The position numbers and the translations under genes were made by a program. Shown here piece after piece: positions 14,377 through 21,954 of a stretch of 38,764 nt of DNA. This DNA comes from Flavobacteriaceae bacterium UBA5544 (lineage in GTDB: Bacteria; Bacteroidota; Bacteroidia; Flavobacteriales; Flavobacteriaceae), in the NCBI GenBank assembly GCA_002426755.1, contig DINI01000008.1, positions 1 to 38,764 on the forward strand, read 5' to 3'. The notes beneath the pieces were generated by a model. It searched no databases. It was not told the origin of the DNA and worked only from the letters and a program-made list of their open reading frames with translations. The stretch's first letter is position 1; the number at the start of each line of letters is the position of its first letter.

Positions 14377-15779
14377 TAGTCTTTGATGAGTTTTTTTATG
14401 GTACTATATCCTTCGACATTTGTTATTTGAACAAAATATAAGCCACTTGTAAAGTTTTTCGTAGAAATATTAATCAAAGGCGTATCAAAGTTAGAATTGG
14501 ATGAAATTAATTTGCCTTGAACGTCAAAAATAGTTACAGATTGAATTGCAATGCTTGAATTGGATGCATCAATGGTTATTTGATTTTTGGTAGGATTAGG
14601 AAACAATTTTAGGTTAAACATATTGTTTTCATCAACACTCAAATTGGCTTGTACAATTTTATAAACAGTATCAGAACCAAGCCCCGTAATATAAATTTCT
14701 CCGTTTATGTCTTCACCAAAGGTTGTCCATCCATTTCCCGTGAATGGAGCGGTAAATGTCATATTCCAGTTGTTTCCAGATTGTTCCAAAATTCCAATCT
14801 CGTCACTACAATAATCTGCAAAAAAATAAAGACCAACAAGGTTCGGCTGGGCAGTTCCTCTATAGCGGTAACCTCCAGTGATGGAACATTTAGCAAGGCC
14901 ATCATTGTTATGTGTGTATTGAGCTACAGGGAATGTCATAGTATTCATGGCGGGACAAAGACCATTTTGGTTAAAGACGGAATTGCCTTCATAACATCTC
15001 CAACCATAATTTGCGCCGGCAACAGTTGAGGCGACCATGTTGATTTCTTCTCTAATATTCTGCCCAACGTCGGCAATCCATAAATCGTTGGTGGTTCTAT
15101 CAAATGAGAATTTCCACGGATTTCTCAATCCATAAGCCCAAATTTCATCTAATGCGGCACTGTTTCCAACAAAAGGATTATCTGCAGGAATGCCATAATT
15201 GCCATTACTTGTTCCATCTACATCTATGCGGAGCATTTTGCCCAACAATGTTGTAAGTGATTGTGCTCTATCTCCTGGGTCTCCACCCGAGCCGCCATCA
15301 CCTGAAGAAATATACAAATAGCCATCTGGACCAAATGCCATATCTCCTCCGTTATGGTTGCTAAAGGGTTGATCATATGTTAAGAGTTGTAATTCGGTAG
15401 TATTGTCGGCCAGATTTGGGTCGGTAGCACTTCTGGAAAACCTAGAAATAACCGTGTTGCCCGAATTATTGATATAATTTACGTAAAAATAGCCGTTAGA
15501 ACTGTAGTTGGGATGGAATGCCAATCCTAAAAGGCCACGTTCTCCACCTCCGTTGATGACAATGGGATTAATATTTAGAAATGGCGCGTTGTTTCTTGAG
15601 CCGTCAGAGTTTATAATCTGAATTAATCCAGATTGTTCAACCACAAAAAGTCTATCATCTCCAGCATTTTTAATATTTATTGGATTTGTAAAACCAGTAG
15701 CGAAAACCTGCAATTCTATATCTTGGGCATAAGAAAAAGAGCAAAAAAAGAACACGAAAACTAGAACTGAATATTTCAT
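14376..15779 (-). CDS. Secreted PQQ-type sugar dehydrogenase with T9SS sorting domain
   Basis: The 467-residue protein has a signal peptide (about 1-18, ending SYAQD) and a glucose/sorbosone dehydrogenase beta-propeller (about 20-375). Typical segments are FVVEQSGLIQIIN, RGLLGLAFHPNY (about 80-91), the His-containing SNHNGGDMAFGPDGYLYIS (about 140-158) and DEIWAYGLRNPWKFSFD (about 211-227). The last 75 residues (LKLFPNPTKNQITI, then GLYFVQI and a Lys-rich end) form a type A C-terminal domain for the type IX secretion system, so the enzyme is predicted to be exported to the surface or medium. It would oxidise aldoses with PQQ; the substrate is not predictable. The next gene downstream (methylase) overlaps it by one base. 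Confidence 0.9.
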   Translation of the reverse strand: MKYSVLVFVFFFCSFSYAQDIELQVFATGFTNPINIKNAGDDRLFVVEQSGLIQIINSDGSRNNAPFLNINPIVINGGGERGLLGLAFHPNYSSNGYFYVNYINNSGNTVISRFSRSATDPNLADNTTELQLLTYDQPFSNHNGGDMAFGPDGYLYISSGDGGSGGDPGDRAQSLTTLLGKMLRIDVDGTSNGNYGIPADNPFVGNSAALDEIWAYGLRNPWKFSFDRTTNDLWIADVGQNIREEINMVASTVAGANYGWRCYEGNSVFNQNGLCPAMNTMTFPVAQYTHNNDGLAKCSITGGYRYRGTAQPNLVGLYFFADYCSDEIGILEQSGNNWNMTFTAPFTGNGWTTFGEDINGEIYITGLGSDTVYKIVQANLSVDENNMFNLKLFPNPTKNQITIDASNSSIAIQSVTIFDVQGKLISSNSNFDTPLINISTKNFTSGLYFVQITNVEGYSTIKKLIKD

Positions 15780-15849
15780 TTTGTTCGATATTAAAGAGTT
15801 GTTTTAGGGAAATTTACGAAAAAAAGCAATTATAATAGGGAGAATCCTC

Positions 15850-16308
15850 TTAATTGATTTTTTTAAGATGTATTGAAATGGTTTCGCAGGCTTCTTCCAA
15901 TAAATTATATACATGTTCAAAATCCTTGTGATTGCCATAATAAGGATCCGGAACTTCTTTGTGATTTGGTTCTTCAGAATTTAGGATTAGGTGGACTTTA
16001 CTTATATCCAAAGGATTTCTGGCCAATTTGACAACTGTACTTAAATTCGATTTGTCCATCACATAAATCAAATCAAAATAATCGAAATCCGAAACTTGAA
16101 ACTGCCTGCATCTCTGATTTGAGATATTGACACCAAATCGTCTTGCGACTTCAATTGACCTTTGGTCAGGTGGTGATCCTATATGATAGTTACCAGTTCC
16201 GGCAGAATCTACATAAAACTCTTCAGTAGATAATTTTGACTCCAAAATACCATGTGCCAATGGTGAACGGCAAATGTTACCAAGGCATACCATAAGTATT
16301 CGTGTCAT
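15850..16308 (-). CDS. Low-molecular-weight protein tyrosine phosphatase
   Basis: The 152-residue protein is a complete LMW-PTP. The P-loop CLGNICRS supplies nucleophile Cys8 and Arg14, and the general acid is Asp121 in VPDPYYG. It would dephosphorylate phosphotyrosine, or low-molecular-weight phosphate esters, in the cytoplasm. In bacteria such enzymes often pair with a BY-kinase in polysaccharide export, but no kinase or export gene lies nearby. Instead it follows dnaA by 12 nt on the same strand and is probably cotranscribed with it. Confidence 0.95.
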   Translation of the reverse strand: MTRILMVCLGNICRSPLAHGILESKLSTEEFYVDSAGTGNYHIGSPPDQRSIEVARRFGVNISNQRCRQFQVSDFDYFDLIYVMDKSNLSTVVKLARNPLDISKVHLILNSEEPNHKEVPDPYYGNHKDFEHVYNLLEEACETISIHLKKIN

Positions 16309-16320
16309 TGCTTTTAGTGA

Positions 16321-17748
16321 TTAAAGAGACAGTTTTTTTGAAAGATCCTCTACATACTTCCTGAATTGCTTATCAGTTGAGGAAAGATTGTCAACTGTTT
16401 TACACGCATGGAGTACTGTAGCATGGTCACGTTTTCCAATTTGCGAACCAATACTTGCCAAAGAGGCTTTGGTGAATTTTTTAGCAAAAAACATGGCCAA
16501 TTGTCTAGCTTGTACAATATGACGCTTTCTGGTTTTTGATTGCAACGTGCTGACATCCATTTGAAAATAGTCAGAAACCACTTTTTGGATGTAGTCTATT
16601 GAAACTTCACGTTTGGTGTTCTTTACAAATTTTTCAACAATTTCCTTTGCAAGATTTACAGTGATTTCTTTTTTATTGAAAGAGGACTGGGCAATCAACG
16701 AAATAATTGCGCCTTCCAGCTCTCTTACATTCGTTTTGATATGTTTTGCGACATATTCGATGATATCATCGTGCATGTCTACACCATCGCGATAGAGTTT
16801 GTTTTTTAGAATAGAAACACGTGTTTCAAAATCTGGTGTTTGCAATTCTGCAGAAAGACCCCATTTAAAACGAGAGAGCAAACGTTGCTCAATATCCTGC
16901 ATGTCAACAGGGGCTTTGTCACTAGTTAAAATGACCTGCTTGCCATTTTGGTGCAAGTGATTGAATATGTGAAAGAACACATCTTGGGTGCCAGATTTTC
17001 CTGAAAGGAATTGGACATCATCAATTATCAAAACATCTATGATTTGATAAAAATGGATAAAATCGTTTCTATTGTTTTTCTTAACCGAATCAATGTATTG
17101 CTGTGTAAACTTTTCCGCAGAAATGTAAAGAACAGTTTTTTCAGGATATTTATCTTTTATATCGACACCGATAGCATGAGCCAAGTGTGTCTTTCCTAGC
17201 CCAACCCCACCAAAAATCAATAATGGATTAAAGGATGTGCCTCCAGGTTTGTTGGCAACAGCAAGTCCTGCGTTTCTAGCTAAACGATTGGAGTCGCCCT
17301 CAAGGAAATTCTCGAAATTATAATTAGGATTCAGTTGTGATTCAATCTTAACATTACGAATGCCAGGAATCACAAACGGATTTTTTAATTCAGGATTTTT
17401 ATTTTGTAATGGAATGTCAACATCTTGAGACTTGACAGCACCTCTATTTGAACTTGGTATTTTTTCTGTAAAAGGTTGTTTATTACCATAACTGTTTTCC
17501 ATTTTAATAACGTAAACAAGTTTGGCGGTTTCACCAAGCTCTTTGGTCAGGGCAACTTTTAGTATTTTTACATAATGCTCTTCAAGCCACTCGTAGAAAA
17601 ATTTACTTGGCACTTGAATACTTAAAGCGTTATCTGTGAGTTTTACTGCTGCGATGGGTTCAAACCAGGTTTTGTATGCTTGAGGTTGTATATTGTCCTT
17701 TATAAAAGACAGGCAATTATCCCAAACTGTTTGAGCAGTTAAATTCAT
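16321..17748 (-). CDS. dnaA: Chromosomal replication initiator DnaA
   Basis: DnaA binds DnaA boxes at oriC and opens the duplex with ATP. The 475-residue protein has domain I (about 1-85, with WFEPI), a variable linker, and the AAA+ domain with Walker A GGVGLGKTH (180-188) and Walker B VLIIDDVQF (about 239-247). The C-terminal helix-turn-helix contains the DnaA signature KRDHATVLHACKTV (about 440-453). Length and motifs are standard. dnaN and recF are not next to it, as is normal in Bacteroidota. It starts a minus-strand unit with the phosphatase, and possibly the dehydrogenase and methylase, and has a terminator-like hairpin in its presumed leader. Confidence 0.98.
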   Translation of the reverse strand: MNLTAQTVWDNCLSFIKDNIQPQAYKTWFEPIAAVKLTDNALSIQVPSKFFYEWLEEHYVKILKVALTKELGETAKLVYVIKMENSYGNKQPFTEKIPSSNRGAVKSQDVDIPLQNKNPELKNPFVIPGIRNVKIESQLNPNYNFENFLEGDSNRLARNAGLAVANKPGGTSFNPLLIFGGVGLGKTHLAHAIGVDIKDKYPEKTVLYISAEKFTQQYIDSVKKNNRNDFIHFYQIIDVLIIDDVQFLSGKSGTQDVFFHIFNHLHQNGKQVILTSDKAPVDMQDIEQRLLSRFKWGLSAELQTPDFETRVSILKNKLYRDGVDMHDDIIEYVAKHIKTNVRELEGAIISLIAQSSFNKKEITVNLAKEIVEKFVKNTKREVSIDYIQKVVSDYFQMDVSTLQSKTRKRHIVQARQLAMFFAKKFTKASLASIGSQIGKRDHATVLHACKTVDNLSSTDKQFRKYVEDLSKKLSL

Positions 17749-17784
17749 TCTTAAAATTACTTTTTTTGTTGATAGTTGATTAGC

Positions 17785-17812
17785 AAAAAAAAGAGAAATT
17801 CGAGTTTCTCTT
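17785..17812 (-). terminator. Terminator-like hairpin in the dnaA leader
   Basis: AAGAGAAA (17791-17798) pairs perfectly with TTTCTCTT (17805-17812) around a 6-nt loop. On the minus strand it is followed by a run of Ts. It lies about 40 nt before the dnaA ATG, where the only minus-strand transcript expected is dnaA mRNA itself, so it may act as an attenuator. The neighbouring thioesterase gene is on the other strand. Confidence 0.5.
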
Positions 17813-17828
17813 GAATATTTCAGTCCGA

Positions 17829-17836
17829 CAAATATG
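17829..17836 (-). promoter_or_regulatory. Possible -7 box of dnaA
   Basis: CATATTTG on the minus strand is one mismatch from TAnnTTTG. If used, transcription would start just upstream of the hairpin at 17791-17812. No clear -33 element was found. Confidence 0.3.
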
Positions 17837-17937
17837 TGAACAAAATTCTTAATAAAAAAATGAATTCCTATTGAATTTTAAGAATTTTTTTCCCATGTTT
17901 AAAACTTGTGGAAATTACAAAAAAAAAATCAGAAAGT

Positions 17938-18348
17938 ATGACAGAATCTAGAAAATACGACGAAATTGAATTGCGGGTACGATATGGGGAAACCGACCAA
18001 ATGGGTGTGGTTTATCATGGCAATTATGCGCAATATTTTGAAGTAGGAAGAGTAGAGTGGTTGCGTAAATTTGGTGTGTCATACAAACAAATGGAAGAGA
18101 GTGGAATTATGCTACCCGTAATTTCGTTATCTGTAAAATTCAAAAAGTCAGCACGTTATGACGACCTGATTAAAGTGAAAACGCAACTGGTAAAAATTCC
18201 ATCGGCAACGATTGAATTTGACTACGAAATTGTTAATGAAAAAAATGAACTTTTGGCGACGGGAAATACATCTTTGGTGTTCATCGATATTAACAGGAAT
18301 CGGCCTACGCGATGTCCCCAATATCTTTTAGATAAACTGCAAAATTAA
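17938..18348 (+). CDS. Acyl-CoA thioesterase, YbgC/4-hydroxybenzoyl-CoA type
   Basis: A hot-dog-fold thioesterase of 136 residues. VRYGETDQMGVVYHGNYAQYF (about 14-34) contains the catalytic Asp of the family (Asp20) and the VYH-NY pattern, and FEVGRVEWLRKFG follows. It would hydrolyse acyl-CoA or acyl-ACP esters; the chain length is unknown. The ATG at 17938 (MTESRKYDEI) is chosen over an in-frame GTG at 17908, which would add a Lys-rich extension not expected in the family. It is divergent from dnaA, and its last 4 nt overlap the end of the convergent YigZ gene (TTAA shared). Confidence 0.93.
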   Translation: MTESRKYDEIELRVRYGETDQMGVVYHGNYAQYFEVGRVEWLRKFGVSYKQMEESGIMLPVISLSVKFKKSARYDDLIKVKTQLVKIPSATIEFDYEIVNEKNELLATGNTSLVFIDINRNRPTRCPQYLLDKLQN

Positions 18349-18965
18349 TCGTTTAAAATTTTGATGTCAATTTCATGATGGCCATTAAAAATCTCAAAAA
18401 CGGCCTTTGCGTTTTTCATTCTGACAGAAATTTCTATCTGACAATTTAATTCCAAAGTTTGGTTGATGATTTTTAAATTTTTCTCCTTAATGATTCGCAT
18501 CACCTTGTTCATGTTTTTATATTCAAAAGTGATTTGGTACTTGACATTGATGGTTTTGGTTACAATTTTTGAAGTTTCCAAAGCCATTTGTGCTGTTGTT
18601 TTATAAGCGTTGATAAGACCGCTGACGCCCAATTTGGTGCCTCCAAAATATCTCACCACCACGATTAAGATGTTTGTAACCTCAAAAGATTGAATCTGTC
18701 CGTAAATTGGCATACCCGCGCTGTTGTTGGGTTCACCGTCATCATTGGCTCTGAATATGATGCCTTGGTCTACTGTTCCAAATTGATAGGCATAACAAAA
18801 ATGCCCAGCGGAATGGTGTTGCTTTTTCAAACCTTCAAGCCGTTCTTTTACCTCATTTTCACTTAAAACGGGAAATGCATAACCGAAAAACTTACTGTTT
18901 TTGTCTTTGAACAACACTTCGGTTGAAGGTTTCGAGATGGTTTTGTAAGAGTCTTCTTCAATCAA
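18345..18965 (-). CDS. YigZ/IMPACT family protein
   Basis: The 206-residue protein belongs to UPF0029 (YigZ bacterial, IMPACT eukaryotic). The conserved core NDDGEPNNSAGMPI (about 75-88), FEVTNILIVVVRYFGGTKLGVSGLINAY (about 95-122) and a C-terminal ferredoxin-like domain are complete. The family may influence translation or bind nucleic acid, but no firm function is known in bacteria. The start is a TTG at 18965 that overlaps the stop of the HAD gene (TTGA); no ATG lies nearby in frame and the residues after it match the family N-terminus. It is the last gene of the ribD-HAD-yigZ unit. Confidence 0.92.
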   Translation of the reverse strand: MIEEDSYKTISKPSTEVLFKDKNSKFFGYAFPVLSENEVKERLEGLKKQHHSAGHFCYAYQFGTVDQGIIFRANDDGEPNNSAGMPIYGQIQSFEVTNILIVVVRYFGGTKLGVSGLINAYKTTAQMALETSKIVTKTINVKYQITFEYKNMNKVMRIIKEKNLKIINQTLELNCQIEISVRMKNAKAVFEIFNGHHEIDIKILND

Positions 18966-19579
18966 AACAAATCCTTTTTTGTTGAAAACAAATTGACTAT
19001 ATCATCCACTTTTGGGTTGATATGCCAGGTGTGGATGCCAAGATTGGAAGCGGTTACAATATTTTCTTCGGTGTCATCAATGAAAAGGGTTTCTTCTGGT
19101 GACAGATTATTTTCATTCAATACAAATTGATAAATATCCGTATTGGGTTTTCGCAGATTGATTTCTTGCGACAGATAAAACTTATCAAAGCACTTTTTAA
19201 AATCTTCGAAAAAAGGAACATGCTGTTTAATGTGGTCTATGTGCAAATGATTGGTATTACTTAATAATATCAATTTATACCTTTTTTCAGCAGCTAATTG
19301 TTGAACAAATTCCAAACGATGATTTGGAAAATCCTTTAAAATAAATTGCCATGCATCCAAAATCTGTTCACGGGATAATTGCGGGAAATTGTCAAGGTAA
19401 AATTCCAAAAACTCTTCAGTGGAAATCAAACCTTGCTCATAAAAACTGTTGAATGCAATCATTTCTTCTGAAAATGTTTCCAATTCAAATAATTCCAAAG
19501 CATTTTGCATTGCACCTTCTTTATCCAAATTGATAAAGACGTCTCCAAAATCGAATATGATGGTTTTAATCTTTGACAT
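18962..19579 (-). CDS. HAD superfamily hydrolase, subfamily IA
   Basis: The 205-residue protein has the four HAD motifs: nucleophile Asp10 in FDFGDV, the Ser/Thr motif LLSNTN (about 110-115), the Lys in LRKPNTDIY (about 142-150) and the acidic motif LFIDDTEEN (about 166-174). An alpha-helical cap follows motif I. The YihX-like layout suggests a phosphatase on small phosphorylated metabolites. Lying between ribD and a YigZ gene, it could be the missing phosphatase of riboflavin synthesis (removing phosphate from 5-amino-6-ribitylamino-uracil phosphate), but that is only context. It overlaps ribD by 14 nt and the YigZ gene by 4 nt. Confidence 0.9.
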   Translation of the reverse strand: MSKIKTIIFDFGDVFINLDKEGAMQNALELFELETFSEEMIAFNSFYEQGLISTEEFLEFYLDNFPQLSREQILDAWQFILKDFPNHRLEFVQQLAAEKRYKLILLSNTNHLHIDHIKQHVPFFEDFKKCFDKFYLSQEINLRKPNTDIYQFVLNENNLSPEETLFIDDTEENIVTASNLGIHTWHINPKVDDIVNLFSTKKDLF

Positions 19580-20570
19580 AAATTCTTAATATATCATCAG
19601 TAATTTTCTCTTGTGAAATCAATTTCCCATTAAAATTTGGCGCTTTCACGCCTTCATTGAATGTTATATTTCCAGTAAAAACACGAGCTTCGTCCCAGAG
19701 ATTTTCATCAATAAAAGTTTGAAACGTTTGGCTTCCGCCTTCAATAATTATGGAGTTGATAGTGTTCTCAAAAAGAATGTTGCAAATTTGTTTGGCTAAA
19801 GGTTGGTTAAAGTCCACTTGATTTTTCGAGATCATGATGGTTTCAGAGGTTTCATCAAATATTGTATGGTCTTTAGATAATTTTTCGTCTTTGTCAATCA
19901 CAATTCTAACTGGATTTCCTCCAACCCAATCCCTAACCGTCAAGCTTGGATTGTCTTGAATAATGGTATTGGTTCCAACCAAAATGGCTTGCTCTTCAGC
20001 TCTCCATTTATGCACCAATTGTCGTGAAATTTCGTTGGTAATCCATACGGGTTTCTTTTCGTCTTTAGATTTTGGGGCAATAAAACCATCATTTGTTTCT
20101 GCCCATTTCAGTATAATATAAGGACGCTTATTGTTGTGAAACGTAAAAAAACGCTTGTGGTGTGCCTTGCATTCATCCTCCAAAACACCCACAATAACCT
20201 CACATCCAGAAGATTTGAGCTTTTCGATGCCTTTTCCGGACACCTTGCTATGTGTGTCCATTGTTCCAATCACTACTTTGGGAATTTGATATTTGATGAT
20301 GGCATCTGCACAAGGTGGCGTTTTTCCAAAATGGGAACAAGGCTCTAACGTCACATATAAAGTTGACGCCTTTAACAGCGATTTGTCCTGGACGGAATCC
20401 ATGGCATTGATTTCCGCATGATTTCCTCCATAAGCACTCGTGTAACCTTCGCCAATGATTTTATTCTCATGCACAATAACGCAGCCTACCATTGGATTGG
20501 GAGCGGTGGTTCCCAAGCCGTTTTTGGCAATTTCAATACAGCGTTTTATGTATTTTTCATGTATCTTCAC
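19566..20570 (-). CDS. ribD: Bifunctional riboflavin biosynthesis deaminase/reductase
   Basis: RibD deaminates the pyrimidine formed from GTP and then reduces its ribosyl group with NADPH. The N-terminal deaminase domain has the zinc motif HAE (His51, Glu53) and PCSHFGKTPPC (Cys78, Cys87). The C-terminal reductase domain (about 145-334) includes KWAETNDGFI and SIIIEGGSQTFQTFI. I take the GTG at 20570 (protein starting MKIHEKYIKRC, 334 residues); a GTG at 20576 would add two residues but its first base is also the last base of the TATTTTTG promoter box. No other rib genes are in the window. It is divergent from an acetyltransferase gene with a gap of only about 20 nt. Confidence 0.94.
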   Translation of the reverse strand: MKIHEKYIKRCIEIAKNGLGTTAPNPMVGCVIVHENKIIGEGYTSAYGGNHAEINAMDSVQDKSLLKASTLYVTLEPCSHFGKTPPCADAIIKYQIPKVVIGTMDTHSKVSGKGIEKLKSSGCEVIVGVLEDECKAHHKRFFTFHNNKRPYIILKWAETNDGFIAPKSKDEKKPVWITNEISRQLVHKWRAEEQAILVGTNTIIQDNPSLTVRDWVGGNPVRIVIDKDEKLSKDHTIFDETSETIMISKNQVDFNQPLAKQICNILFENTINSIIIEGGSQTFQTFIDENLWDEARVFTGNITFNEGVKAPNFNGKLISQEKITDDILRIYVKD

Positions 20571-20575
20571 GGACA

Positions 20576-20583
20576 CAAAAATA
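20576..20583 (-). promoter_or_regulatory. -7 promoter box of ribD
   Basis: TATTTTTG on the minus strand, ending 5 nt before the GTG at 20570. The predicted start is at or next to the start codon. The upstream promoter region would lie inside the divergent acetyltransferase gene. Confidence 0.5.
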
Positions 20584-20593
20584 GGATTAAAAA

Positions 20594-21085
20594 ATGAGTA
20601 ACGACCATATCCTCATTAGGGAAATATGTAAAGCCGATGATGAGCAAATTGCAAAAGTGATTCGTTCGGTCTTGGTTGATTTGGGAGTGCCAAAAGTTGG
20701 TACGGCTTATGCCGATGTAGCCTTGGATAGCATGACCAACACTTATGACAAAGACTCGTCAATTTATTTTGTAGTTGAAGATAACGGCAAAATTATTGGA
20801 GGTGCGGGTATTGCCCAATTAGAAAACTTCGAAGGCAATGTGTGCGAACTTCAAAAAATGTATTTTTTATCGGAAGCCAGAGGAAAAGGTTTGGGGCTGG
20901 CAATGATGACTCAATGCCTGAAAAAAGCCAAAGAAATTGGTTATGAAAAATGCTATTTGGAAACGCTTCCTTATATGAAGGATGCTACAAAACTCTATAA
21001 AAAAGTAGGGTTTTCAAATTTGGAGAAACCATTGGGAAATACCGGTCATTATTCCTGTAATGTGTGGATGATAAAGGATTTATGA
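20594..21085 (+). CDS. GNAT family N-acetyltransferase
   Basis: The 163-residue protein has the GNAT fold: an N-terminal strand (ILIREICKADDEQIAKVI), an acceptor region with IYFVVEDNGKIIGGAGI (about 57-73), the CoA motif LSEARGKGLGLAMM (about 91-104, RGKGLG) and the closing strand YLETLPYMKDATKLYKKVGF (about 120-139). The substrate is unknown. It overlaps prmC by 4 nt (ATGA), so the two are probably cotranslated. PrmC modifies release factors, but nothing in the sequence ties this enzyme to that role. Confidence 0.9.
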   Translation: MSNDHILIREICKADDEQIAKVIRSVLVDLGVPKVGTAYADVALDSMTNTYDKDSSIYFVVEDNGKIIGGAGIAQLENFEGNVCELQKMYFLSEARGKGLGLAMMTQCLKKAKEIGYEKCYLETLPYMKDATKLYKKVGFSNLEKPLGNTGHYSCNVWMIKDL

Positions 21086-21954
21086 TTTTAAAGGAAATCC
21101 AAAAGATATTTCATATAGAACTCGATTCCATTTATGGCAAGGAGGAAGTTGATAGTTTTTTTTATCTCTTGACGGATGAATTTCTCGGGATGTCGCGTTT
21201 GGCTTTTTCTCTTCAACCTGGATTTGCCATTTCAAAAGAAGAAGAGCAACCGCTATTTGAAGCATTGACAAAATTGAAGTTGGAGGAACCCATTCAATAC
21301 ATTCTTGGGAAGACTGAATTTTTTGGGTTGCCATTTAAAGTGAATCAACATACCTTGATTCCCAGACCTGAAACGGAAGAATTGGTGCATTGGATTATCT
21401 CAAAACAAGAACAAAGCAATAAACAACTTAAAATTCTAGACATTGGAACAGGCAGTGGCTGTATTGCCATTTCTTTGGCAAAAAATTTACCAAATGCAGA
21501 TTTTTTTGCCATGGATGTTTCAAAGGAGGCTTTAAAAGTTGCCTCTGATAATGCAGAGTTGAATGATGCAGCCGTCACATTTATAGAAGGCAACATTTTG
21601 GACCGTGACCGTTGGAATATGGATTTTAAAAATGTGAAATTTGATATTATCGTTTCCAATCCACCGTACGTCAGAAATTTGGAAAAGGCGGAAATGAAAA
21701 ACAATGTTTTGAATAACGAACCCTCGTTGGCCTTGTTTGTTGACGATGATAATCCACTGTTATTTTATCAAGCGATCACGGAATTTGCAACAATCTACCT
21801 CAACCAAAACGGAAACTTATTTTTCGAAATCAATCAATATCTTGGAAAAGAAATGATAATGCTATTGGAAAATTCAAAATTCAACAACATCGAATTGAAG
21901 AAAGATATGTTTGGAAATGATAGAATGATTCGGGGAATTAAAACGTCTGATTAG
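21082..21954 (+). CDS. prmC: Release factor glutamine methyltransferase PrmC
   Basis: PrmC methylates the Gln of the GGQ motif in release factors RF1 and RF2, raising termination efficiency. From ATG 21082 the protein has 290 residues. It has an N-terminal helical domain (about 1-90), the SAM motif ILDIGTGSGCIAIS (about 118-131) and the signature NPPY (193-196) in IIVSNPPYVRN. IPRPETEELV (about 93-102) is also conserved. The start at 21082 gives a 4-nt overlap with the acetyltransferase stop and a normal N-terminus; the alternative at 21064 adds six residues. Its last 17 nt overlap the convergent mannosidase gene. Confidence 0.95.
   Translation: MILKEIQKIFHIELDSIYGKEEVDSFFYLLTDEFLGMSRLAFSLQPGFAISKEEEQPLFEALTKLKLEEPIQYILGKTEFFGLPFKVNQHTLIPRPETEELVHWIISKQEQSNKQLKILDIGTGSGCIAISLAKNLPNADFFAMDVSKEALKVASDNAELNDAAVTFIEGNILDRDRWNMDFKNVKFDIIVSNPPYVRNLEKAEMKNNVLNNEPSLALFVDDDNPLLFYQAITEFATIYLNQNGNLFFEINQYLGKEMIMLLENSKFNNIELKKDMFGNDRMIRGIKTSD

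Noticed and set aside
17821..17937. oriC with DnaA boxes upstream of dnaA
   Set aside because: Only two poor matches (two mismatches each) to TTATCCACA near 17836 and 17910; no cluster and no AT-rich repeats in register. In Bacteroidota oriC is often away from dnaA.
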